Shown piece by piece: positions 1 to 5,865 of a stretch of 9,507 bases of DNA (position 1 is the stretch's first letter; each line of letters opens with the position of its first letter). The stretch spans positions 1 through 9,507 of the forward strand of contig JAFSBF010000012.1 of the NCBI GenBank assembly GCA_017441965.1, in the 5' to 3' direction. Position numbers and translations under genes: made by a program. This DNA comes from Clostridia bacterium (GTDB lineage Bacteria > Bacillota > Clostridia > UMGS1883). Below the pieces are notes generated by a model, which had not been told where the DNA came from, made no database searches, and saw nothing but the letters and a program-made list of their open reading frames with translations.

Positions 1-795
1 ACGATAATTATTGAAAATGCAGATACGCTTGGTCTTAGTCAGCTTTATCAGCTTCGTGGCAGAGTGGGAAGAACAAACCGCCTTGCATATGCATACCTTA
101 CTTACAGGAAGAATAAAATCCTTGATGAGGTTGCAGAAAAAAGGCTTCGTGCAATAAAAGAATTTACGGAGTTTGGCTCGGGCTTTAGGATTGCTATGCG
201 TGACCTTGAAATACGAGGTGCGGGAAACGTGCTCGGTCCCGAACAGCACGGCTTTATGGCAAGTGTCGGCTATGATATGTACTGCGCAATTTTGGAGGAA
301 GCCGTAAACGAGGTTATGGGTAAACCAAAGAAAGAGGAAAAGACGGAAACGGTGATAGACCTTGAAATAAATGCGTTTATTCCCGATACGTATATTCCTA
401 CATCAAACCTTCGTATAGAGGCGTATAAGCAGATTGCAGGAATTGAAAATATTTCTGACCGCTACGGCGTTGAAGAAAGCTTTGAGGACCGCTACGGTGA
501 AATTCCAAATGAAACGTATAACCTGCTTGAAATACAGATGCTCAGAGTGAATGCACAGAATGCAGGTATAAAAGAAATAACCCACGCAGAAGCGGGAATA
601 ATATTTAAAATAGCACTTCTTACAAAGGAGCTTGTCGATAAAATTGCTCTTCTGGCATCAAAAAGGAAAGGAAAAATACTGTTTGGTGCAGGTGAAAATC
701 CGTATATATTACTGCGTGAAAAAAATCTTAAAGGCGAGGCTTTGATGGAAAGTGTAAATAATATATTAAAGTGCTTGCAAAATGAAGAGGAATAG
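1..795 (+). CDS. mfd: Transcription-repair coupling factor Mfd, C-terminal part (5' end outside window)
   Basis: Mfd is a DNA translocase that removes RNA polymerase stalled at lesions and recruits UvrA for nucleotide excision repair. The frame is open from base 1, so about 264 C-terminal residues are present out of roughly 1,150 usual for the family. Visible first is helicase motif VI of the RecG-like translocase (QLYQLRGRVGR, encoded at about 46-75). Next comes the translocation (TRG) segment, with RDLEIRGAGNVLGPEQHG encoded at about 202-255. The rest is the C-terminal regulatory domain, with the family-typical FIPDTYIP and EDRYGEIP stretches. The gene ends at TAG 793-795. A promoter for the next gene overlaps its last codons. 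Known from the family: the motif set is specific to Mfd rather than RecG or PriA. Confidence 0.96.
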   Translation, partial: TIIIENADTLGLSQLYQLRGRVGRTNRLAYAYLTYRKNKILDEVAEKRLRAIKEFTEFGSGFRIAMRDLEIRGAGNVLGPEQHGFMASVGYDMYCAILEEAVNEVMGKPKKEEKTETVIDLEINAFIPDTYIPTSNLRIEAYKQIAGIENISDRYGVEESFEDRYGEIPNETYNLLEIQMLRVNAQNAGIKEITHAEAGIIFKIALLTKELVDKIALLASKRKGKILFGAGENPYILLREKNLKGEALMESVNNILKCLQNEEE

Positions 796-803
796 TATAT
801 AAT
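775..803 (+). promoter_or_regulatory. Sigma-A type promoter for prsA
   Basis: TTGCAA (775-780) and a perfect TATAAT (798-803) are separated by exactly 17 bases. The site lies in the last codons of mfd and just past its stop, about 40 bases before the prsA start. No terminator separates mfd from prsA, so read-through from mfd may add to this promoter. Confidence 0.7.
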
Positions 804-842
804 TAAAAAGATTTCACGATATATGAAAGGAATGGAAAACTG

Positions 843-2003
843 ATGAAAAGAATACTTACAGTAGCTTTGGCAGTTATGCTTTGCAGTGCGCTCCTTCTTA
901 GTGGTTGCGGCGATAAGCAAATTGCAACAAAAAATGATAAAGAGCTTAATGAAACCATTGTTGCTACATTTGGCGATGTAAAGGTTACACAGGCAGATTA
1001 TAACTTTATCTACAAGCTTCTTTACGATAATATGGCACAGTACGGTGCATATTACGGTGAAGACTGGATTAACACAGAAATTGAAGAGGGTAAGTCAATC
1101 GGCGATTATATTAAGGAAAACACAATAAATCAGCTTAAGCAGCTTTCAGCCGCATTTATCCTTGCAGAGGAAAACGGTATCAAGGTTGACTCTGATATAA
1201 AGGATGCTGTTAAGACGCAGAAGGAGCAGATTATAGAAGGCAATTATCAGGGTGAGGAAAACTATATTAAATTCCTTGAACAGTCACGTACAACAGACAA
1301 GGCAATTGACACATATCTTCAGATGTATGAAGTTTACAACAGACTTTTTGAAAAGATGACAAGTGTAGGCGGAAAAGCATATATTGAGGATAAGGATATT
1401 GAGAAGGATTTCCTTGAAGAGTACAGCGATAAGTGGAGAGTTCAGCATATTCTTATCTCTACTCAGGAGCAGACAGATGAAGAGGGAAATACTACTCCTG
1501 CAAGAAACGATGAAGAAGCACAAAAGCTTGTAAAGGAAATCATTGCAAAGCTTGACAAGGGTGAAGATTTCGACTCTCTTATAGAAGAGTATAATGAAGA
1601 CCCCGGTATGTCAAAGGGTAACTACTACGTATTCGGTACGGGTGAAATGGTGCCTGAGTTTGAGGAAGCTTCTGCAAACCTCAAGGTGGGCGAGTACACC
1701 AAGGAAGGCGTAAAGACAGACTACGGCTACCACATTATAAAGAAGTATGAGATTAATACCGATATTAAAGAGTTCAAGGATTTCAAGAATACCAAGAGCG
1801 AAGAAAAGGTAATGAATCTTGTTGAAAAGAAAATTGATGAAATCAAGTCAAATGTTGAGGAAAAGGCAATTGACAAGTATGTAAAGGCTTGGCTCAAGGA
1901 GCTTAAGGCAGAAGAAAAGGCAGCTCAGGATGCACAGAACGCTCAGCAGGAAACACAGACTGAGAGTGAAGACAGCACACAGAGCGAAAATGCTGCAGAA
2001 TAA
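843..2003 (+). CDS. prsA: PrsA/SurA-like peptidyl-prolyl cis-trans isomerase lipoprotein
   Basis: This is an extracytoplasmic foldase that helps secreted proteins fold outside the membrane. The 386-residue product starts with a lipoprotein signal peptide: basic start MKR, hydrophobic stretch, and lipobox LSGC with the lipidated cysteine at residue 22. An N-terminal SurA-like helical chaperone region (about 35-195) follows. Then comes one parvulin domain (about 198-303), recognised by the WRVQHILIS start, the GNYYVFGTGEMVPEFEEA stretch, and the YGYHIIKK end. The last 30 residues are rich in Gln, Glu and Ser and look disordered. AAAGGA at about 825-830 serves as the ribosome site for the ATG at 843. 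The neighbour order mfd-prsA fits other clostridia (from memory). The exact orthology to PrsA is inferred from the domain order. Confidence 0.9.
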   Translation: MKRILTVALAVMLCSALLLSGCGDKQIATKNDKELNETIVATFGDVKVTQADYNFIYKLLYDNMAQYGAYYGEDWINTEIEEGKSIGDYIKENTINQLKQLSAAFILAEENGIKVDSDIKDAVKTQKEQIIEGNYQGEENYIKFLEQSRTTDKAIDTYLQMYEVYNRLFEKMTSVGGKAYIEDKDIEKDFLEEYSDKWRVQHILISTQEQTDEEGNTTPARNDEEAQKLVKEIIAKLDKGEDFDSLIEEYNEDPGMSKGNYYVFGTGEMVPEFEEASANLKVGEYTKEGVKTDYGYHIIKKYEINTDIKEFKDFKNTKSEEKVMNLVEKKIDEIKSNVEEKAIDKYVKAWLKELKAEEKAAQDAQNAQQETQTESEDSTQSENAAE

Positions 2004-2012
2004 ATGAATAGA

Positions 2013-2124
2013 TTTCTTCGGGGCGGGGTGCAATTCCCCACCGGCGGTATAGTCCGCGAGCCGCTTTAGCGGTTGATGCAGTGTAATTCTGCAACCGACG
2101 GTATAGTCCGGATGATAGAAGATT
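2013..2124 (+). ncRNA. FMN riboswitch (RFN element)
   Basis: The leader matches the conserved FMN aptamer. It contains TTCGGGGCGGGGTG near the 5' end, then ACCGGCGGTATAGTCCGCGAGC, and a 3' half with CCGACGGTATAGTCCGGATG. The P1 helix is closed by TCTTC (2015-2019) with GAAGA (2118-2122). Peripheral helices CCGC-TTTA-GCGG (2061-2072) and GCAG/CTGC (2078-2081, 2089-2092) are also visible. By established knowledge, FMN binding represses riboflavin synthesis or uptake genes, and here the target downstream is a riboflavin transporter. The element starts only about ten bases after the prsA stop. Confidence 0.96.
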
Positions 2125-2138
2125 AAAAAAGTATGCAA

Positions 2139-2170
2139 AAGAGCAGTCCCCGAAAGTGAGGACTGCTCTT
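2139..2170 (+). terminator. Rho-independent terminator of the FMN riboswitch
   Basis: An 11-bp perfect stem (AAGAGCAGTCC at 2139-2149 with its complement at 2160-2170) carries a 10-base loop and is followed by a modest T-rich tail (TTATTTCTGT). Its position just after the aptamer suggests transcription attenuation when FMN is bound. No obvious antiterminator partner for the left arm was found by eye, so the switching partner is unresolved. Confidence 0.8.
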
Positions 2171-2200
2171 ATTTCTGTATAGGAATTTGCGTAATTTTAT

Positions 2201-2284
2201 CGCGAGCGACATTTGACTTTTTTGAATTTAGTCGGGACGCGAAATGGGTGAAGCGGCACGCTTCTTTATTTGGAAATGGGTGAA
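2201..2284 (+). repeat. Structured ribU leader segment with 12-base direct repeat and small hairpins
   Basis: GAAATGGGTGAA occurs at 2241-2252 and again at 2273-2284. Between the copies lies a perfect 6-bp hairpin GAAGCG-GCA-CGCTTC (2250-2264). Upstream, an imperfect stem pairs CGCG..CGAC with GTCG..CGCG across roughly 2201-2241. The segment sits between the riboswitch terminator and the ribU start. Function is unknown; it may be a leftover of a small repeat insertion or a translational control element. Confidence 0.5.
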
Positions 2285-2288
2285 TAAT

Positions 2289-2930
2289 ATGAATAAGACA
2301 AAAAAAATCACAACAACGGCACTGCTTTGTGCACTCGCTTACATAGCAACATTTGTTGGAAGACTGCCGATAAGCACAGTGGCATTTTTGAAATATGACC
2401 CGAAAGATGTAATTGTCGTTATGGGCGGATTTATTTTCGGCCCGCTTACGGCATTTGTTATAAGTGCTGTTGTTTCCGTAATTGAAATGGTTACAATCAG
2501 CGAAACAAACATTATAGGATGCATAATGAATATAGTTTCAACAGTTTCATTTGCCGTTACTGCATCAGTCATATACGAAAGAAGCAGAACTATAAAGGGT
2601 GCCGTATACGGTCTTGTTACGGCTATGTTTGCAATGACGGTAACAATGGTTGTATGGAATTATCTCCTGACACCATTCTTCTACGGTATGCCGAGAAGTG
2701 AGGTTGCAAAAATGCTCCTGCCGATTTTTGTGCCATTTAACCTTATAAAAAGCAGCCTTAATACGGCGCTGACACTTCTTCTTTATAAGCCGTTTGTAAA
2801 AATACTGCGTAGTGCAGGGCTGATTGAAAAAAGAGAAAGTATCAGTGGCGGTGTGATAAATAAAGGAGTAATTATTCTTGCAGTATTTTTAATCCTGATG
2901 GCAGTGGGTGCAGTTGTCATTCTTAACTGA
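2289..2930 (+). CDS. ribU: Riboflavin ECF transporter substrate-binding subunit RibU
   Basis: RibU binds riboflavin at the membrane and works with the shared ECF module (EcfT plus two ATPases, not in this window) to import it. The 213-residue protein is highly hydrophobic, with about six membrane helices typical of S-components. The family-typical FLKYDPKD stretch is at residues 33-40. An extra hydrophobic helix is visible at about 193-212, after a polar linker; RibU proteins usually stop near 190-200 residues. The ATG at 2289 was chosen because the conserved N-terminus MNKTKKITTTALLCALAYI starts there. An in-frame ATG at 2244 would add 15 atypical residues. Neither start has a strong ribosome site; GGGTGA at 2278-2283 is the best for 2289. 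The FMN riboswitch upstream supports the riboflavin substrate. The stop overlaps convergent spoIIID by 8 bases. Confidence 0.9.
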   Translation: MNKTKKITTTALLCALAYIATFVGRLPISTVAFLKYDPKDVIVVMGGFIFGPLTAFVISAVVSVIEMVTISETNIIGCIMNIVSTVSFAVTASVIYERSRTIKGAVYGLVTAMFAMTVTMVVWNYLLTPFFYGMPRSEVAKMLLPIFVPFNLIKSSLNTALTLLLYKPFVKILRSAGLIEKRESISGGVINKGVIILAVFLILMAVGAVVILN

Positions 2931-3183
2931 TACTGCGCTTTTGCTCATACTTCATTTTTGTGGCAAGACCGCCACGGATGTGCCTCTCAGCCTTGTTTGT
3001 ATCAAGGATAATTTTTACATCGTTTGCAAGCAGCGGGTCGATATCCTTTAATCTTGCGGTGACATCCTTATGTACGCTGGATTTTGAATAACCGAACTTT
3101 TTTGCAGCAGCACGTACTGTTGTGTTATGCTCTATAATGTATAATGCGAGCATAATCGCCCGCTTTTCAATATAATCTTTCAA
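2923..3183 (-). CDS. spoIIID: Stage III sporulation transcriptional regulator SpoIIID
   Basis: SpoIIID is a small DNA-binding protein of the mother cell that activates and represses many sigma-E genes and helps switch to sigma-K. From the TTG at 3181-3183 the product is 86 residues, close to the usual 85-93. It starts KDYIEKRAIML, has a helix-turn-helix at about 22-45 (TVRAAAKKFGYSKSSVHKDV), and keeps the family signature RHIRGGLATKMKY at 67-79. The TTG was chosen because homology begins exactly there and AAAAGGGGG lies about nine bases upstream on the minus strand. A longer open frame to 3297 has no homology. The ribosome site lies in the 3' arm of a long hairpin. The TAA stop overlaps the end of convergent ribU, and there is no clear terminator between the two. 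Confidence 0.93.
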   Translation of the reverse strand: MKDYIEKRAIMLALYIIEHNTTVRAAAKKFGYSKSSVHKDVTARLKDIDPLLANDVKIILDTNKAERHIRGGLATKMKYEQKRSIS

Positions 3184-3187
3184 AATA

Positions 3188-3232
3188 AATAGCCCCCTTT
3201 TCACTCTAACATATGAGTGGGAGGGGGCTATT
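3188..3232 (-). promoter_or_regulatory. Hairpin burying the spoIIID ribosome site
   Basis: AATAGCCCCC followed by TTTTCACTC (3188-3206) pairs with GAGTGGGAGGGGGCTATT (3215-3232), giving about 18 pairs with one bulged base and a G-U or two, around an 8-base loop. On the minus strand the 3' arm carries the AAAAGGGGG ribosome site of spoIIID, so an RNA containing both arms would hide it. No U-tract follows the stem, so it is not a typical terminator. Confidence 0.7.
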
Positions 3233-3234
3233 AT
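3208..3234 (-). promoter_or_regulatory. Candidate sigma-E-like promoter of spoIIID
   Basis: Read on the minus strand, ATAAT (3234-3230) is followed after 14 bases by CATATGTT (3215-3208), resembling the sigma-E pattern of an ATA-rich -35 and a CATACA-T -10. spoIIID is under sigma-E in Bacillus subtilis, which supports the reading. A rival is a vegetative TTGACA (3239-3234) with TCATAT 17 bases on, but its -10 is poor. Assignment is by eye only. Confidence 0.4.
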
Positions 3235-3282
3235 GTCAATTATTTTTATGTAATGAAAAAGTTCAAAACTTCTCTTTCGAAA

Positions 3283-3299
3283 GGATGACTTTGTCATCC
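3283..3299 (-). terminator. Small hairpin after the HPr-like gene, possible weak terminator
   Basis: GGATGAC-TTT-GTCATCC is a perfect 7-bp stem directly after the stop codon of the leftward HPr-like gene. The minus-strand tail is only TTTC, so termination would be weak and some read-through into spoIIID is plausible. Confidence 0.4.
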
Positions 3300-3301
3300 G
3301 T

Positions 3302-3556
3302 CTATTTGTCTTCTACTTTTCCGTAAAGATTAAGTCTGAAAAGTCTGCTTTCATCCTCTTCATTCTCACATTCGATTGTTGCATGGCTGAGACTTCCGCC
3401 CTGAACTATACTCATAAGACCGATTACACGGCAAAATGCAGACATAAGATTAATTCTGTCGCCTTCGTCAGTTGTCATCCAAACCTGACCTGTGCAATTA
3501 TTAAGCTCTTTTACAAAGGCATTTACATCAAGGTCGTGAATTTCGAATTTTCTCAT
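3302..3556 (-). CDS. Small HPr-like protein lacking the phospho-histidine motif (tentative family)
   Basis: An 84-residue acidic protein with an excellent ribosome site (AGGAGG about six bases before the ATG at 3554-3556). It has no signal peptide or membrane segment. The order of segments recalls the HPr phosphocarrier: FEIH opening strand, helix (VNAFVKELNN), then INLMSAFCRVIGLMSIVQGG resembling the regulatory-serine helix of HPr (KSIMGVMSL), and a final strand plus helix rich in acidic residues (ATIECENEEDESRL). The HARP motif with the phosphorylated histidine is absent, and a three-residue insertion is needed to align the middle. It is therefore unlikely to carry phosphate for the PTS; such degenerate HPr-like proteins are usually presumed regulatory. 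The gene is certain; the family is moderately likely. Confidence 0.6.
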   Translation of the reverse strand: MRKFEIHDLDVNAFVKELNNCTGQVWMTTDEGDRINLMSAFCRVIGLMSIVQGGSLSHATIECENEEDESRLFRLNLYGKVEDK

Positions 3557-3588
3557 AAAAAATACCTCCTATAATATATTCTTTAATC

Positions 3589-3617
3589 AGCATAATCCAA
3601 ATTATGGCGAAAGTCAA
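3589..3617 (-). promoter_or_regulatory. Sigma-A type promoter of the HPr-like gene with an internal palindrome
   Basis: On the minus strand TTGACT (3617-3612) and TATGCT (3594-3589) are spaced by 17 bases, about 35 bases upstream of the start codon. The spacer contains the inverted repeat CATAAT-CCAA-ATTATG (3591-3606), placed where a repressor would block polymerase. Confidence 0.55.
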
Positions 3618-3719
3618 TAGATGTAATGAAAATTTAATAAGTAAAATGGAAAAATATATTAAAAAAATATGTAGTTTTTTGTAAGAAAATAGGTTTATAT
3701 AATCATTATTTTTTTATTT

Positions 3720-3790
3720 TTTTATGTAAAACGAGGTTTACATAAAATACACCACCGATTTTATGTGAAAATTAAGTTTTAAACATAAAA
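3720..3790. repeat. Four alternating TTTTATGT boxes spaced about two helical turns
   Basis: TTTTATGT at 3720-3727 and 3759-3766 alternates with its complement ACATAAAA at 3740-3747 and 3783-3790. Start-to-start distances are 20, 19 and 24 bases. The first pair also contains the inverted repeat ATGTAAA-ACGAGG-TTTACAT (3724-3743). The arrangement looks like paired protein-binding sites. Confidence 0.65.
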
Positions 3791-3817
3791 AAGGCTGATT
3801 TTACGGTTATTAACAAG

Positions 3818-3875
3818 AGTTTTTCACAGTTTTCACAGAAAATCATAATAATTTATTGGAAACCTGTGAAAAACT
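3818..3875. repeat. 12-base inverted repeat with DnaA-box-like sequences
   Basis: AGTTTTTCACAG (3818-3829) is repeated inverted and perfectly at 3864-3875, with 34 bases between. A second direct copy lacking one T overlaps the first (AGTTTTCACAG, 3828-3838). TTTTTCACA fits the relaxed DnaA box TTWTNCACA in both arms (3820-3828 plus strand, 3865-3873 minus strand). No dnaA or dnaN lies in the window, so a replication role is not established. Confidence 0.55.
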
Positions 3876-3982
3876 AAGATGCCAATTTATAGCTAAAAAT
3901 AAGGTTTACAAAAAAAAATACCATTTAAAGGAAAAACAAGGTTTTTCAAAACTTTTACAAGATGATGTCGAACAATGAAAAA

Positions 3983-4696
3983 CTATGTAATATTTGATAA
4001 AATTTGTGTTGCAGTGAGGCTTGAAAGCTCATCGGGGTCAGGGACAACTACCTTGTAAAACCTGAAACGGTGGTAATCATAAAGGTAGTCTGCCCCTCTG
4101 TCGCATTTGGGAAATTTTGCATACCATTGCGGATGGTTTGCATGCATAAATCTATGTGCGTAAATTTGTGCCTGAGAGCGCCTCTCACAAACAGGGGAGG
4201 GCGTACCGCTTAAAATAACACCCGGGGGACTTGAATGGAGAAGGAGTATGCTTTTATCCTCACACTCGCCAAGGGATATATATGCGTGGGAATGCTTTGA
4301 TGAAAAAAAGATATCACCGCATCGGTGAGAAGGATTTGATGATGCCTCACTTACGATGCCTAATCCGAGATTTTCAAGTCTGTATCCAAGCTCACCTGAT
4401 TTAAAAACGTATCCCGGAAGATTATTTTCGGTATTTAATAGATTATATATCACCCATCCTATATAACCCGTACAGTCAAGCCCGAGTGTTGAGCAATGAA
4501 GAAATTTTTTAAAATTATATCCGCTGCTCTGTGTCAGAAAAAAGTTTTTCCACGCACTGCCCTCTCCTATGGTACGTGCCTCAAGTGAAGCAAAGGTGTC
4601 CTCCTCGTTCCAGCCACCGCCGTATACGTACATTGTATGCCCAAGCGGAGTGAGAGCTGTTTTAATAAGTTTCTTTATTGTAGGAATGTTATTCAA
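3983..4696 (-). CDS. NlpC/P60-like cysteine peptidase, probable peptidoglycan hydrolase
   Basis: The 237-residue protein carries the ordered motifs of an NlpC/P60 (papain-like) peptidase. These are YVYGGGWN at 23-30, LDCTGYIGW with the likely nucleophile Cys75, CGDIFFSSKHSHAYISLG with the likely His137, and ILLLHSSPPGV with a third polar residue His154. Such enzymes usually cut D-Glu-diaminopimelate bonds in cell-wall peptides. No signal peptide, membrane helix or cell-wall-binding domain is visible, and the catalytic domain fills the chain. It may therefore act inside the cell on wall-derived peptides or be exported by an unrecognised route. The start is TTG (4694-4696), backed by a full AAGGAGGT eight bases upstream. 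The nearby sporulation regulators make a spore-wall role possible but unproven. Substrate not assignable. Confidence 0.72.
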   Translation of the reverse strand: MNNIPTIKKLIKTALTPLGHTMYVYGGGWNEEDTFASLEARTIGEGSAWKNFFLTQSSGYNFKKFLHCSTLGLDCTGYIGWVIYNLLNTENNLPGYVFKSGELGYRLENLGLGIVSEASSNPSHRCGDIFFSSKHSHAYISLGECEDKSILLLHSSPPGVILSGTPSPVCERRSQAQIYAHRFMHANHPQWYAKFPKCDRGADYLYDYHRFRFYKVVVPDPDELSSLTATQILSNIT

Positions 4697-4751
4697 AAAA
4701 ATACCTCCTTAAATTTTGTTCTAAAAAGTATGCAAAGTGGTGTCATTTTAC

Positions 4752-4781
4752 TTGACATTATATAGTAAAATAGAGTAGAAT
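4752..4781 (+). promoter_or_regulatory. Sigma-A type promoter of the galE-pgi operon
   Basis: A perfect TTGACA (4752-4757) and TAGAAT (4776-4781) are spaced by 18 bases, about 60 bases before galE. The inverted repeat TGTCA-N7-TGACA (4741-4745 and 4753-4757) overlaps the -35 and could be an operator. Confidence 0.75.
4757..4762 (-). promoter_or_regulatory. Possible -10 element of the peptidase gene, overlapping the galE promoter
   Basis: The minus strand reads TATAAT at 4762-4757, about 60 bases upstream of the TTG start, and shares bases with the galE -35. No good -35 partner is visible, so this is a weak candidate. Confidence 0.3.
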
Positions 4782-4839
4782 ATGATAATGGAAGTACATA
4801 TTACTTTAATTACTTACAAAGCGAAACGGAGGATTTTTT

Positions 4840-5853
4840 ATGAAAATTCTGGTTACAGGCGGCGCAGGATATATCGGCAGCCATACTTGTGTGGAACTTC
4901 TTAATGCAGGACATGAAATTGTAGTGGTGGATAACCTTTGCAATTCATGTGAAAAATCTCTTGATATGGTAAGAGAAATCACAGGAAAGGATTTTTCTTT
5001 CTACAAATGTGATATATTAGATAAAGAGGCTCTTACAAAGGTTTTTGATGAAAACGAATTTGATTCTGTAATACATTTTGCAGGACTCAAAGCAGTTGGA
5101 GAGTCTGTGTCAAAGCCTATTGAATATTATCATAACAATATGACAGGTACGTTTGTGCTTCTCGACGTTATGAGGGAGCATAATGTATTTAACATTGTAT
5201 TTTCTTCATCGGCAACTGTATACGGCAGTCCCAAAACTGTTCCGATTACAGAGGATTTCCCGCTTTCTACAACAAACCCCTACGGCTCTACAAAGCTTAT
5301 GCTTGAAAGAGTGCTCAGCGATGTATATGTAGCTGACAATCGTTTCAGTGTGGTATTGCTTCGTTACTTTAATCCCATCGGTGCACACTCAAGCGGAAAA
5401 ATAGGCGAGGACCCCAAGGGTATTCCCAATAACCTTCTTCCGTATGTGGCACAGGTTGCTGTTGGACGCCTTGAAAAGGTGAATGTGTTTGGTGATTGCT
5501 ATGATACAAAGGACGGCACAGGTGTACGTGACTATATCCACGTTGTTGACCTTGCACTCGGTCACCTTAAAGCCGTTGAGAAAAAGAGCGGTGAGGGCGG
5601 TGTGCATATTTATAACCTTGGTACAGGTCAGGGCTACAGCGTGCTTGAAATCATCAAAAACTTCGGTGAGGCGTGCGGTAAGGATATTCCCTATGTTATA
5701 GCACCGCCGCGTCCGGGTGACGTTGCAATATGCTATGCTGACGCTTCAAAGGCAAAGGCAGAGCTTGGATGGCAGGCAGAGCGTGGAATTGCACAGATGT
5801 GTAAGGATGCGTGGAACTGGCAGAGTAAGAATCCCAACGGATTTTGTGAATAA
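4840..5853 (+). CDS. galE: UDP-glucose 4-epimerase
   Basis: GalE interconverts UDP-glucose and UDP-galactose using bound NAD, serving galactose catabolism and envelope polysaccharide precursors in the cytoplasm. The 337-residue length is standard. The Rossmann nucleotide-binding motif GGAGYIGSH is at 7-15. The substrate serines are in FSSSATVYG (121-129). The catalytic pair YxxxK is Tyr148 and Lys152 in [19 protein letters not shown] and [14 protein letters not shown] are also typical. CGGAGG precedes the ATG by about six bases. The stop is only 12 bases from pgi, so the two form an operon with the promoter at 4752-4781. No galK or galT is near, which leans toward a biosynthetic rather than a dedicated galactose-use role (inference). 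Confidence 0.97.
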   Translation: MKILVTGGAGYIGSHTCVELLNAGHEIVVVDNLCNSCEKSLDMVREITGKDFSFYKCDILDKEALTKVFDENEFDSVIHFAGLKAVGESVSKPIEYYHNNMTGTFVLLDVMREHNVFNIVFSSSATVYGSPKTVPITEDFPLSTTNPYGSTKLMLERVLSDVYVADNRFSVVLLRYFNPIGAHSSGKIGEDPKGIPNNLLPYVAQVAVGRLEKVNVFGDCYDTKDGTGVRDYIHVVDLALGHLKAVEKKSGEGGVHIYNLGTGQGYSVLEIIKNFGEACGKDIPYVIAPPRPGDVAICYADASKAKAELGWQAERGIAQMCKDAWNWQSKNPNGFCE

Positions 5854-5865
5854 GGAGAGGAAGAA

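Larger units (their letters stand above)
3557..3982. other. 425-base AT-rich region without a gene, dense in short repeats
   Basis: No open frame of credible size or coding character is present on either strand. The region holds the promoter and leader of the HPr-like gene at its left end and runs of A and T. It also holds four alternating TTTTATGT boxes, a TTTTTCACAG inverted repeat, and four same-strand copies of AGGTTT (3691, 3734, 3902, 3939). Two of these extend to AGGTTTACA (3734-3742 and 3902-3910). It lies downstream of the peptidase gene, for which no convincing terminator was seen. Possible roles are operator clusters, a DnaA-binding or nucleoid site, or an unrecognised RNA; none can be chosen from sequence alone. 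Confidence 0.7.

Noticed and set aside
457..497. GACCGCTACGG repeated 30 bases apart inside mfd
   Set aside because: Both copies encode DRYG within a region of normal length for the family, so chance or local codon similarity is enough.
2244..2288. Upstream ATG for ribU adding 15 residues
   Set aside because: The added residues are unlike the family, come from repeat-rich leader DNA, and have no good ribosome site.
3184..3297. N-terminal extension of SpoIIID to 3297
   Set aside because: The extension has no SpoIIID homology and no ribosome site; it covers the hairpin and promoter-like region. The TTG at 3183 fits family length and ribosome-site position.
3966..3972. TGTCGAA, a perfect core Spo0A box
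   Set aside because: A single 7-mer is expected by chance in a window this size, and it is not placed near a promoter.
3557..3982. Unannotated small gene or CRISPR array in the AT-rich region
   Set aside because: No frame with start, ribosome site and coding character was seen, and the repeats are short, alternating and unequal, unlike CRISPR.
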